DNA from: Liolophura sinensis | Taxonomy: Eukaryota; Mollusca; Polyplacophora; Chitonida; Chitonidae | Direction of reading: 5' to 3' | Assembly (NCBI RefSeq): GCF_032854445.1 | Contig: NC_088303.1 | Coordinates: 27,817,265 to 27,881,264, forward strand | DNA length: 64,000 nucleotides | Shown: positions 22,801 to 37,334 of the stretch, piece after piece | How the letters are laid out: each line of letters begins with the position of its first letter | How positions within the stretch are numbered: the first letter of the stretch is position 1 | Made by a program: the position numbers and the translations under genes | The notes under the pieces: model-generated | The model's input: only the letters and a program-made list of their open reading frames with translations | What the model was told of the DNA's origin: nothing | Databases searched by the model: none

Positions 22801-25800
22801 ATGTCTCCTGACCTAGGACCGGTTTCTCTAAGGGGTCTTAACATTACACCAGCCTAACCATCATGATGTCGAATACTGACGGCATACACCAAGAAATACA
22901 CTTGGTATTTACGATCGCTTTTAGAAACAGTCCCCAGAACATTATAGTGAGGCCACACTGTAACTGCCCTACAGGAAATTAAGTATAGTAACCCAATTTG
23001 GTACAGGCACTAAAGCTCTCCAGACGCACCAGTTACCAGTACAGTCATTTCTGCATTCAATGTGAAGTGTGGGTACTGTACTTTCAATAAAATAAGTCTG
23101 CATCTTAATTTCAGCCTGGACATGGCAATTATAAGTGAATGATTCTGAATGTGTGCTGATCCTACGGTTGAAGTACATACCTGGTGCAACTTTGTCCAGG
23201 AAAGACTTGGGGGTGCAGGTCTCCGTTTCCATGCTCTCCTGTTTCACCTCTATACAAAGCAAACAAACACACAGCCAATAAATGACCACATCCAGCTTTA
23301 TAACAGAGCTGAGATACAGTATGGTACATGTGTCCATTCTATATCACAGCCTGGAGGGGTAGTAGCAGAGAGAAGATCGGGTGACTTTCTACCTTCTTTG
23401 TGATTGCGAGGATCAACTGACAGTGACACTCTCTACCTATAGTTATGCTGTAACTGATACTAACAAACGAGAAACCATGCCACATCCTAGTCTGGAAGAC
23501 ATGCATGTTTTCCACTTCAGTCTACAGGTAGTGAATGACATTCATCTGTCAATGACAGCACACAATCACAGTCAAGCTTGAACATGAATTCTCTTAACAG
23601 CATAGTGAGCCTCCCCAACTATTAGATCCTACCAACTACTTGCACTGGGTTGAAAACTTGCTCGCATGTGGATAAAATGTGTGCTTGGCTAGTCTTGTCG
23701 ATCGACCAGACAGTACTAAACATAGCTTCAAAAGATTAACTCTTCACTTCCGCAATCAGGTAAGCTCCATCACACAAGACACAACCATGACAAAAAAAGC
23801 TACATTTTTCTACCCAGTGAAAGATATAGGTGAATCTGACTACATGGGCTAATCACTCTTCTGTTAGGAGAATACATGCAGGTATCTACACGTTTTATGG
23901 TCATGTTATAATTCAACAGACAGTAATAAATTTGGAGTCAAATTGTGTCAGAAAAAATGAAGACAGCTTTGTGAAGTGTTCTATTTTTTTTTCCTCATCT
24001 GAGCCAAATTATTCTCGAAAGTGAACACCCTTCCACAAAGCTCCTCTGGGAAATACTGTGTATTAAAGCCACCAGACTTCACTCTGATAGGGACAGACAA
24101 TCACTAAGGTAAATACTTATGTGAAGAAATAGTAAAGTCATGCTAAACACATATATATCCCAATACCCAAGAATTAAAGGTACAAATGTACTTGATTCCT
24201 GTAGAGAACATTACTCACATATACATGTACATATAAGTCTTGTCACTATACACTGTGTAATTCTAATTAACATACACGATGAAATATTTGTCAATATACT
24301 GTGCTATGGCATGTTGCGGAAGACTGGGGAAAAGAAGCAGCTTCCCAGATGATAACTGGTAGACACACGGTCAAAACAACTGCCATCCACACACACAGGA
24401 GGAGGAAGATACATGTAGCTATGAGGGTAGGGAGCCAAAACAAGGATAAAGCGTGCTCCACCTTCTCTGGTCATTCATAAAGCTTTTTTTACTCGTTTCT
24501 TCTGTACATAAAATTAATTACCCAAATGATTTTAACAAATGAATAATCTTTTTTGTTTGTTATTTTAAAAGGGAATATTTTAGTACTTCAAATCTTTTAA
24601 ATTTAGTTACAAACTTTCAGTATTTAAAATGCCTTCAAATGAGGATTGTATGCAAATAGAGGGACAGTGATTGGTGGAAATACATATGCATGAATTTAAA
24701 AACCAAATCTTCTGTTTCATAGAGGTGAGACACTCGCTATTAACACGTACCGCAATCCCACCGAAATCATCCAAAGTGCAAAAAAATTATCAAATTTACC
24801 TTTTGATTTCACCTTTAACAATTCATGCATACAACAATCATAGAGTACCACTATTTGAGATACAAGAGCTCATTTGGGAGGCATGGTAAAGCTGTTCCTA
24901 AGATGCCTATAATTCTAGCATAATGCCACCACCTGTAGTGCAGGGCAAGGTCTACTCGCTCTGGGTCTGCCAACAAATGGCAAAGGTAGGACCTGCCTTA
25001 GGAACAATACCTCAAGAGACTCTGTGAGTCAGCCACATGGCCCGGATTCTACAGGGTAAGACGGTACACACATTAGAAATTCTCCCCACCCACCCCCAGC
25101 TCAAGTAAAGCAGACAGTGAAGGAGTCTTATCGTATGATTAAGCATAAGCAGGTTGAAGGATGAAAATTTTTTTTTTTTTTTTTTTTTTTAGTACATTAC
25201 GTTGGGTCCAGAAATCTCACAAAAGCTGTGACACCTGTAGGGCAAAATTTCAGACAATTTACAGTATTGCTATTTGTGATATACCTGTATGTGCCTGGTA
25301 GAACAGACCCATTTAACAGGACACAGCATGGTTGAAAACCTACTTAGGCCTCCTCATTACAATTAAGAGCTAAGAGTTAATAGACAAAAAATTCGTCACT
25401 ACAATACCTTCCCAGCATGTTTCCAAGTTCCAAAATGATCCTTTATCAGGCGTCATTTGATTGATGTTCAGGTGTGCTTAGTTCACACATGATGACATCT
25501 TCAAAAGATCTGTTTCACCTTACTTCTCAGCTTCAAACTTTTCCAACAAACATTCACCAAATCTTGGGCTAATGAGGGTTTACGCGCAAATGGGCTTTCA
25601 TTTTAGTGTTAGTGTTAAAGCTAGCCTATGAACAGACAATCTCATCATTAACCTCTTCAGATCACATAATATCGTATTATATCTAGATCTTTTACAAATG
25701 AGACAGTAAAAGGATTGTTCATTTTCAAAACATCTCCCTAAAGTATAAAAATGTTATCAGCCAGTATAGTTCTAAATTTTGCATTCTTCCATACCATCAA

Positions 25801-28800
25801 AAGCTGTTAATAACGTACATATACATCAATGAAATGTTCATGTTAACTTGCATAGTGGTAATATGAATTTTGAAATTCAAAACTGTGGACGTTTCTTCAG
25901 ATGTTAATGACAATAGCTTTACTTATGCCAATATACTCTTGTTTTGAAACTACACATATAATATTTGTACATATTTCCTCAAAAGATAGACAATATATCT
26001 CTTTAAGATTTACACCATTATAATAATGCAAGACAAATTTGCAAAGGTTATGACTTCCACAAAACTGAGGAACTCTTTTTGGACAAAATATATGAAAGCC
26101 CATCAAAATTCTGACATCATTCTGGGGACCATTTTTGAAAATATTTTTTTCTTGCCATAAAGTATGATGAAACAGACCCAAGAGCACAAAATGGGCTGAA
26201 ACTTAAAACTCTCATTACAACAAATAAAGACTTGTGCCCTTGAAATGAAAAGATGTCACGTAAGACACACACTTTTGAAACCTTTCATCTTATCAACAAC
26301 ATAGGACACTGAGCCACATACAGCAAGCCATGGCCCCATGTGTCCGAAGTCATGGGAAGTAACCACTCTCATTCAAAACACCTCCTAATCTGATTAATTC
26401 CAGGATTCGACATTCCAGGATACGAAACAGATCTCAAACTCTTATTTTGGCTAGCAGAGATTCAGCCATGTCATTTTCATTCAGGGGCCAAAGCTTTAAA
26501 GTAATTATTGCCAGCCCTAATGATTGCTGCATTAAAATTTGATTAATCCACAAAGTTTTCAAAATAAAACATCTTGATCAATTAATAAAGGTTCAAAAAT
26601 TGTGTACTCCTAAAGACAAATATTTTTTTTTCAAATGATTCAGTGACTCAGTGAATATCTGCTATTTTCCGTTTTTTCAGTTCTGAACAAGTACTACACA
26701 CAAACACTGACATGAACAGTCTTTTAAGAGGATTTTTGTGCCTACGAGAAAATTTTATTTATTGTGCTTCTTTGTTTCTTGTCCTTATTTGCATAAAATC
26801 AATTGCATGCTATTTCAATAGATATCACTGGTCACAAAATCTTCCTATGCAGCAGTGAATGGTGCTCCATTAGAAAATGGAGCAACGTTGTCACTGGATA
26901 TTCAAACATAGTTTTTGCTGGCAGACAATCATTAGACAACCCCATTAATGCTGTGAGTATTCTGCTGCTTTCAGCAAAATTTAAACAAACAGGACTTCAT
27001 GTTTGGATTGGTAAGCTATATGGCGTAACATTTTAACATTTCACAAAATGATGTAATTTTGTCTGTTCGATGAACTGTTCCAGAATCTGATTACAACGCC
27101 GTTAGCTGGCCACACAAGGTAGGTTCACCTTGATAAACAGATCTGAACAGATTACCTATATTATATCCAAAACACAGAACCTCAGAGAAAATTGCTGGGT
27201 TAGTTCCTGATGTAAATATCCAACATGAGACCTGCCTGCATGTTACATTTAAGAAGTACTCTAGGCAATCAACCGTGAATCTGTACATTGTACAGACGAA
27301 ATTATGAAATTCCTCAGTTGTCATCATCACAAATAAAACTGAGCACACAAGATAATTACACAGTCCAATGCCAATAAAAAAGATGCCGTTGAAAAGAACT
27401 TTATTCTTGATGCAAAGAGCATTATAACTGAATGACTGGTACCAATCAGTCTCAATGCTGAGAAGTTTATTAACATGAAACTCGAAAAGCTCAGAGATCT
27501 CTCTGACCACTCACAGTATGAAGGGGGTGTTAGCTGACAAGGATTTACATCACATTTGTTTAGCGAACAGAACAAGGGTTGAAATCTTACTTGGATGATA
27601 GATGAAGGGTTGGGGATAGCTGGTCTTCCCACTGCACTGCACAACGACCTGTGCAGTGACTGGGTCGGTAATCAACAAGCTTCGATATGCTGGCACACTG
27701 CAAATCAGATGTGTCTGAAATCAAAGTGAAAAATTATGTTAATTAAGAGGCTAATGGATGGATCACTTCACATTCCGTTCCTGGTGAATGCAGCTAAAAC
27801 GTAATGGCGTCACAGAAAAACTGAACATTGAAACCAATGTGTGGGACATTCCTCTACCTGCAACAATAGTGCTTATGACGTCAAATTCACTGACACTTGA
27901 TTGACAGCGTCCATTGTGAAGGACAGTTCTTAACTTACGCAACACATCTTGTAACTAAATGAATGTATCCAGCGTATTATAAACTTAATTAAAGAGAATA
28001 ATAGTCTGAACAGATGTTATTTACTTGGCGGCTGTCCAGAAGTTGAGGTTGACCACAGTAACTACTAAGCAATCCATGCTTACAAATACAAGCTGTAAGA
28101 ACAAAGGTACTAGTCAAAAAAAAGATACCAGTCTAAAAAAATAAATCATCTTTTTTTTTACTACCAGAAAGAGATACACTCTGTAATACACTCTAAAATC
28201 TCACATTTTGGAAATAGTCTGTATCAATATCGCCTTCTCCCTCCCACACAGTTTCTCCGTTTTCTCCTACTTCTTGAAACAGAACTTTAGTCCCTTTCAT
28301 GAAGTTCTTGCCTATGATAAAAAGTTCACCTCCTCCTTCAACAGGGGATTGTGTCATTGATTTCTTACAGATTTCTGGACAACCAATAGGCTGGGCTGAA
28401 ACACAGTACACAATTCAGGAGATGAAAGGCCCTTACCATTTATTCAGTTACTTTTAACATACATCAATTTTGTTTGATGTTTACACGATGTGGTGCCAAA
28501 ATAGCTGTGATTATTTAATTTGATGAGGGAAGAAAAAGCAGAGGATTCTTCTTTATCATAACAATTTAAAAAATATATGCTTTTGTCATTTCTATTTCAA
28601 GCTGAATGGTAAATAGAAGAAAAATGGCAAAAACTCAGCTTGATCTCATCAACTGGTGTTATCATAGGTGTGCAAAAAGCTATCATAGGTCATGCACAGC
28701 AAACTCTAAAGTATAAGAACAACTAATGTGGCAGGAACTCCACATTAATGTCATCTTTAGGCCATACAGTTATGACAATACTCACTACAGAGGATAGGAT

Positions 28801-31800
28801 GAGACGCAATCTGCAGTGTTTGGCAACCACCATCGGGGCACTTGAAGGACACACGGAAAACCAATCTAGCTTTCAGACTCTTCTTCTTGGCCTTAGCGAC
28901 GCCCATTCGCTGTTCCACATCTGCATTCCTCAATTTCAGGATCCCAACACAATCAATTCTACACACAAAACATGACATGTCAGTGCAAAACAAATCAATC
29001 ATTCATTCATCACTTTTGAGGACACTTCACCCAGTGTAGGAAATTACTCCACCACATAAATCCTTATGCATGTAAGCAAAATGATGTTAAACAGTACAGC
29101 TATAAAGTTAGTATAATGGACAACATAAAATGAAATTATGTCCACAATTAATACCATGGTATAAACAGGTACTTACTTGGCAATCATATCACTGGTAGGA
29201 TCTAGCTGTAGCTCAATAACTGTCGTTCCATCAATTTCCCTCTCAGTGCAAGGAGTAGAATTTTTCCCACACACCTTACATGCCTGATAAAAGCCATGAG
29301 GTTTGACTTTGCCAGAATCGTTTCCCACAAACACCTGGAGGGTAACAGCCTGGTGAATACCAACAAGCTGCCAAAGAGGATAAAAGAACAATATAAAATT
29401 TTACATATAATTGTATACCAGTACAGCATATGATGCATACTCTCTATTGTTATTTCTTTACTACAGCTACAACAATAGTGCAACTTAGTAAAAATGTATA
29501 GGGTATATTCACTTCTTGAAAAGACAAAGGCATTCACAAGAATGTTCTATTTATACAACCTAAAGATTACTATTAAAACGAAATGAGTATTGGAGTTCTT
29601 GCTCTGACAGTTTGTTTAGTAGTTGAACTTCCATCCACTTGCATACGTGTGAACACCAAGCATTTACATTACAAATGCCATGGACTGGCCTACCTTGACT
29701 GTTGGGTGTCCTTGTTGGGAGCGATCTTTGACGGAGCCTCGACTTCCCTCTGTCTTGTACCTGGCCCTGTGCTGATCCTCCGGCTGCTCTACTATCTGAA
29801 GCTGGTAGCCGTTAGCACTGGACGGGAACTGCTGACACAGGCTGGCATCTATAAGCTTCTTGTTGTTCCGTCTGGTCTGCTTCTTGTTCACTCTTGGGGC
29901 TTCACTGGATGGCTTACGGAAGTTAAAGGTTCTGTTCTCGGATTCAGCAGCGATACTGGTAGGCCTGTTGACATAGACATGAACATACACGTACCAAATG
30001 TTACTTTGACACTGGAATGAATGGCTGACTATGGCTTAACACCACAATGGAAATATTGCACCCATACAAAACATGATACTGGATATCAATATTATAAGTA
30101 TGGCAGCAGATTATGCTATCTAAAGGGACATGAAAGGCCAGAAATAAGCAGATCTCACCGACCACTGGTGGTCTCGCATACTTAAGGAGAACTTTATGCC
30201 ACTCCTAAAATATGGGCTGGCAAGAGTTTCAGTTTGATTGATCAATTTGATTTCCTAATCCACGCAATACACTGTATCGAGGTTCAAAGTTAACACTGGT
30301 CCACTACTTTTGAGGCCAACAGCATTTTGGTCTGGCCACATTTAATTTATTTACCAATGACATTTCTAAACAATGATTCAAAAATAAGGGTTTTCCTTTT
30401 TTTAATAGAGGAAATTAAATTGCTGACCAGTTTGATTAAGTTTTCCTTTATTTTCACTGAAGGATCAGCCATTAACCAAAGCTCAGAACATACTCAAAGG
30501 ATATATCAGTCATTGACGCACTGTAGTTAATTTTCATCCCCAGAGTACTTCAACAAGAGAACAGTATGATTGTTGTCCAAGGTTCCTTATTTACTATCTA
30601 TAGTAAGTTTTACATTTCTTCAGAATTACAATTTTTCAGACACTGTTCTGCTCTGTTCTGTAACACGGTATATGTTCAAGCCCATCTCCTTCTTGTTTGA
30701 CTGCTGCTTTAAGTCAGGAGGTTTGTCCCCACAAGGTGCTGTGCAGTGATCTTGTAACAGGCCAAAAAAAAAAAAAAAAAAATTAAGTGTGGTACATCAA
30801 ATCATACTTCACCTTGGAGTAGGAGTTCCACTGGTCGAACTATCAACAGTAGCGGTGGATAAACTGTGAGAGTTCAAGGCTGTCAGCCCTAATTGACTGG
30901 AGAAGGAAAGTGATGATGAGGACGCCGTCTGTGTGCTGGTGGATAGTTCACTTGAGTTTTTAATCATTTGTGAACTCAGACCTTTGTAATCCAGATCTTC
31001 AGGAAATATAGTGTCCTCATTTAAAACAGACAGGAGCCGGTCAAATTCTGATCCCATGTGCATGGGAAATACAGTGTTTTTACTAGTATCCATAATTTTC
31101 AACTGTTCAGACATAGCCACTAGACTAGCTTGGCTGTTCACATCATGCTCCATGGATTGGTGGGTGGTAGTTAAAGAGTGGGAGGTGGAGGTGCTATTGT
31201 GGCTGTCAGATGTGGCACTCGAGTTAAACTGACCCAAAAGTCGCGAGAAGAGTGACTCTGTGAATTCGTTGCAGGACACACTGGGTTGGACTGGAGGTAC
31301 TGGACTTGTCTGCTCCAGGTTCCCTTCAGAGCCAACAACATATGGACTGTCCAGGTTACAGGGGCTAGCCTGGCCAGAAGTACTTGTGCTCACATGCTGA
31401 CTGCTGGAGTTGCTGTCTGAGTAAAGGTTTCTGAAATGTCCCAGATCTTTGGGACAGCCTTTTATTGTGTCCTGACGCTGTACATCACCAAACTGAAATG
31501 ATGTAGGCTTGCCCTCGGCAATCCCACCTGCGGATTCGGATTGGAATTGCCCATTAGCCACAACATCAAAAGACAACACCTGATCATGGCAGTTCCCCAA
31601 ATGATTATCTCCTGCCACATGCCCTGTGGCTGCTTGATGGCCGACAGGTCTATCCGACTGAGAAGTGTTGTTCAAAAATGATCCAGCATCTGGCCTGGGG
31701 CTTACAACCTCATTAGCAGCATCGCACATCATTTCTGACATATTCTGTGAATTGGTTTCAGTGTGACTAGCCATGTAGCCAAATGTATTATTATCCATTG

Positions 31801-34800
31801 TTTGGTTACCAGCCTGTTGCATCATATTGCCACTGGGGCCTTGTGACACTTTAACGTTTTCGTTGCCAGGTGAGTAGAAATGGTTTCCCCCACTGCTGTC
31901 TGGAGCAAACTGATTGGATGGATTGTGACCACTTGCTGTCGTAAATGTATTTGTTTTCTCCATTTCGGACATGTAATACTCCATTTGAAAGTGTGCTTGG
32001 GAGTTGCTAGTTTCTTTCTTCAAACCTAGGGTTGAAGGGCGCTGCGAGCCTGTAAACACGCCCTGTTGGTGCTGAGCTGAGCTCTCAAGGGGCACACTGT
32101 TTTGCTGCTGGTTACCAGGCGTAGGAGACTGTAGAGGGGAGCTTAGGTCCACCTGCTGAGAGGTGTTCAGGTGCACTGACTGATTGAAGGTGGTGTCTAT
32201 TGATGTGCTCATCACATTCTGTCCAAATTGTTGTAGTGGACTGTTGACATGATGAATTGAGTTGTTTACATTTACAGGTCCTGTATTGTCTAACTGTTGC
32301 TGCATCGTGCTTAGTAAAGTGTCCGTCTGGCTCATGTCTAATCTCTGAGAGTTGATATTGTGTTCTCTCTGCTGATGACTATGAACATCCACGGGCTGTG
32401 GTGAGAGGACTGAATTCATGCCTGTCTGCTGATGCATGTTGACATCCATTTGTGATGGTTCGTTTACACCCACCTGATGTTGAGCATTTACTGACTGATG
32501 GTGGACTACTTGTTGCTGGCTGTCTGAACCCATTGGATTTTGCTCCTTCACACCTGTTTGCTGTGGAGAGCTCGTTTCCATTTGCTGAGGAGAAGTGTTG
32601 CCAACTGATTGCTGAGTGTTCCCACCCACATGTTGTTGAACATTTAAATTCATATGTTGTGTGTTCATACCAATTTGCTGTTCAGTGTTTATGTCCATCT
32701 GTTGTTGAGACTTGACTCCCATCAGATTTTGGTTATTCCCACTGATCTGATGTTGGCTGTTCCCACTGATCTGATGTTGGTTATTCCCATCTGTCTGGTT
32801 TTGGTTGTTCACACTCATCTGATGTTGGTTGTTCACACCCATCTGATGTTGGTTGTTCATGCCTATCTGAATCTGGTTGTTGATGTTCACACCCATCTGA
32901 TGTTGGTTGTTCCCACCAATCTGATTTTGGTTATTCACACCCATCTGATGTTGGCCATCACCCATCTGCTGTGGGCTGTTCACACCCATCTGCTGAGGGC
33001 TGTTCACACCCATCTGCTGTGGGCTATTCACACCCATCTGCTGTGGGCTGTTCACAACCGTCTGCTGTGGGCTACTCACACCCATCTGCTGTGAGCTGTT
33101 CACACCCATCTGCTGTGAGCTGTGCACACTCATATGACGGGGTGCAGACACATCCATCTGTTGCTCATCGATTTCGTTCACTTGTTGACTGCTCACAACC
33201 ATGTGTCCTGCTGAGTTCAGTTCTCTCTGTTGCTGAGCATTTGCGTCCACTTGCACTTGAGATTTCACTTCCATGTGTAGTTGCAAGTTCACATCTGATT
33301 GCTGATAAACCCCAGACTCCTGTTCAATCTTAACATCCATGTGTTGCTGTCTATGTACCTCCTTTTGAAGCTGACCATTCATACCCATCTGCTGTTGAGA
33401 GTTCACACCTGCAGGCTGTTCAGGTATCTCACTTGTCTGCTGTGATTCATTCATGTTCATTGGCTGTTCACCATTCACCCCCATCTGCTGTTGCATATTC
33501 AACTCCATTTGCTGTATGCTGTTTACACCTGTATGCTGGGGGCTGTCTACCATCATCTGATGCTGGGCATTTAAAGTATCTTTCTGCTTGCCTACAGTTG
33601 AAGCCAGCTGACTGGTATGCTGGGGTGAGGGGTTGTCATGAGATGATACCATTAGGTGGGCGTCTTGAGCTTGGTACTCATTTCCAACCACATGATTAGT
33701 TTGAGAATCTGCACTGTGTTGACCTTTGAGTTTCACATTTCCGCATAAGTTAATATGTCTACCAGTTGGCGAAATAGGTCCTGGCATCTGACCTGGGTGA
33801 GAAACACCAGTGAAAAGCTTGGCCTGATATTCTGTGTCCTCCCCAAATGACTGAACAAATGAGTTTGTGAAAGTGTTGTGCTGATTGGCTGAAAAACTGG
33901 TCCCACTGGTAACTTGCGTTGATTCATTTTCTGAGTTGAAAGAATTAAATCCGTGAAATCCACTCTGTTCCATTTGTCTGCTGTTAATACTGTTCGCGTT
34001 ACAAAACGACCCACTTGGCATCTCCGGTGTACCTGTGAAAACAGAGGTTAATTGAAATGACAAACCAAAATCAAAATAGATGAAGACATTAATATCCTGG
34101 GCAAATGAATGACAATGGATGACTAAAGGATGAAATGGCTTACATGCACAGTTTTTAACACATAATCACCTTGAAGGGACAGGATAATGATCTCAATCCA
34201 CATGATTTATTTATTTGATTGGTGTTTTTCATCGTACTCAAGAATATTTCACTTAGACAACGGCGGCCAGCATTATGGTGAGTGGAAACCGGGCAGAGCC
34301 CGGGGGAAACCCACTACCATCCACAGGTTGCTGGCAGACCTTCTCACTTACGGCCGGAGAGGAAGCCAGCATGAGCTGGACTTGAACCCACAGCGACCGC
34401 ATCGCTAACCGACTGAGCCACGAAGGCCCCCAATCCACATGAAGCCTGTTAGCGGCTTATGCAGAGGTAAATTTACAGTGACAGGTTCCTTAATACTTCA
34501 CAACAGTGAGAGAAAAATGTACAAATATCAACAGAAAAGACAAACGATAAAAAACAATTTAAGCTGTTACACTCCTTACAGTGATAACGGTGGCCAAGCA
34601 TCAAGGCCCAATTAAATGTCAAATTAGAAAACACCAAGTAAATAAATAATGCACTCAACTAATTTCCCACGATTGGAAAAATTAAACTTTCCCTAACATC
34701 TGTTTATGAACAGATGCTAACACACATAATGACGAAAAGCTCGGAAGAAAAACAATAAAAATATGCACAATATCAACAGGTGTCCAAGCACAGTGCTGGG

Positions 34801-37277
34801 CCACCTAATAAAAAAAAAACGCATAAAGATACTGAAATATATTTTAGAAGAGGAAATGTACTTAAATTTTTTTTTTTTTTAGTATATGTTATATGTTATC
34901 CAATAGATTTATCCTGTTAAAAACTTATTTACAAAACGAGCAGGTTCATACTGATTTAAACTACAGACCCATTCACTGCCTTCACTGACATGTGTTTAAC
35001 CCTTGCAATGCCGAATGAGGAAATATACACACGTATCAAAATATTTCATATGAGTTGCTTCCCTTTAACTGTATCTCCTAACATCAAAATAACAGGAGCT
35101 AAAATTTGTTGATCACACACCAAGTCATTTATCAGTGATACAGAAGTATTGGTGCAGTCTTTAGACCTTGCCACAGAAAAATGAGCAGTTAGATCCTTTA
35201 TCTCATTGTATCCAGGGAGGAACTATAAAAATGCCATGGACACCATGTTGATGTGATCATGTCAGTGCCTTAAAGGAGAATAAAACTTATAAACATATCT
35301 GGTGGTGCCTGCTGCATAATTTTGCGATTTTTCCTCGCCATACGCGTAAAGCCTGAAAACGGCAAAGCTGGCATAAATTGCCGAGTCCATCACGTCCTCC
35401 ATCTTTAACACCCTGTAATTTATGCTGGGGGTGTATTGCCTCTCAGCCAATGAGAGTCGTTAACACTGCTGGCTTGTTTGTTGAACGCTGAACATACGTC
35501 CAACATTCCGGTTTCCCGGACGAACTGTACTGTTCACTACCTTCTGGGAAGAAGGGTTCTACCGGAAATGTACGAACTGCAATTCAGCAGTTTCAGACAG
35601 CAATTCTCCTAACACAGAAGACTTCAGGACTAGTTCTTAGGCAAAATGGAGTCGCCCACAGCGGATTCTGACGCTGACTTTATTTATAATTTATCAACTT
35701 GAGCTACATATTACCATTAGTTTTGTGGCATGCACCTGCGAGGAAATGCATACTCTTTTCAAAGGTATTTGATTGATATTTAAATTTTCTTCTCCTTTAA
35801 TATATATATACCAATACATTTTTCAACCTTTTTATCTTAATGAGTACAGTACCCTACATACTGTGTTTCATGTAGGATTTTGCAGGCATTTATTTAGCCA
35901 GAATTTGAAATCAGGCTGTCTCATTTCAAATTTTCTCCTATTTTCTCTATCTCGTCCATGTTAATTTTGTCAGAATCCGGCACCTCAAAGACTGAGACAC
36001 CCTTCTGGCTATGTTTTCAGGCAACATATTTTGTTTGATTTCGTACTGATTCACCGGCCTTATAGGAACAATTAATTTCTCATCAGAAAACTGAAGTGCT
36101 GGAATCAAAAGTATCACTTTATGGCATTATGTGCTTATGAAAGCGCACCTTTAAATACCAAACCTCAGGACAAATTCAGTAATTATCGTATAATATATTG
36201 TTACCACCAACAGGACTTAAAATAATTTCTACTTTCACGAAAAAAGCAACATTACTGAAACATGCTTTTAAAAAGACAAAATATTATGATTATGAAATGG
36301 CAAAATGGCAAAGAAAACATACAAATGCACGTAGGTCATAGACAGCAGAATTACTTCCTATCTATTCCTATAATGACCCTTACTGGCCAGACTATTTTGA
36401 CTCATCCATTAACCTTGGCCACTGTACTCATGTGGCAAACCCTTTTTCACTGCATGGGCCTCGTCTTTGAAATTGTCAGCAGACCTGGCAAGGCACAGTT
36501 GTATGCCCTCTTCCACTCAAACACCTGATCGCCGAAGAATAATTACAGAAAAAAAAAACATTCATAAATATGAGTAAATTTAGTAAAATAAATAACTGAA
36601 AACTAACCATTCTCTTGTGCCGTCCTTCCCATCACCTGGGCTCCAGCATCAGAATGACTGGATACATCCAACATGTCATTTTGATCACGAGCAAAGTTAA
36701 AGGAAAAGGGCTCTGCAAATAAATAAAAAATCCTAGTACATTCAAATCTGAATGAATATCAAAGGCCACACTTCTTCTTGTCCTTTAGCACTAAGAGAAA
36801 CAGAGACACCATACTAAGAACTCTAATTTCCAGACAGTCTTTTTCCAGCAGTCCTCAAAAAAACAACCTCCCAGAGAATTCCAGACACATGTACTTCCTC
36901 AAAGACATATTATCAAAGACAATGCCTTGTGTTTCTGTGTTTAGGGATCAGGTTAAAACGCCCTCTAGCAAGAACACCCTCTACCTAAAAGCCAGGGGTC
37001 CAAGGTTTGTGCAGGTGAGGGTCTACAACAACAATACTGGTCAGTCAGTGAGTGCAATGTATGTGTCACTGTAAGCCTAAGTATTTTTGGAAGTATGTGA
37101 CAAATATCAGTAGTAAAGATCACTGTGTAATCTTTGTCAGAAATATCAAATATTCGCTGTTCATTTCTCTATACAACAACAATCATATTTACATGCAATC
37201 GGTTTACAAACTTTAAAGTCCAGAAATAACTTAAATGTGTATTTTACCATAACATACAGCAACATTTATAGCCCATA

Positions 37278-37334
<57 letters not shown>

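Noticed and set aside
27091..27510. 139-codon minus-strand frame after NFAT exon 8
   Set aside because: Intron sequence; exon 8 ends at a clear donor (A|gtaaga) and joins in phase to 23249.
29583..30020. 145-codon plus-strand frame
   Set aside because: Antisense shadow of NFAT Rel exon 4.
32452..33699. Plus-strand frames opposite NFAT exon 3 (His/Pro/Ser-rich)
   Set aside because: Shadows of the Gln-rich coding repeats; the minus strand links in phase to the Rel exons.
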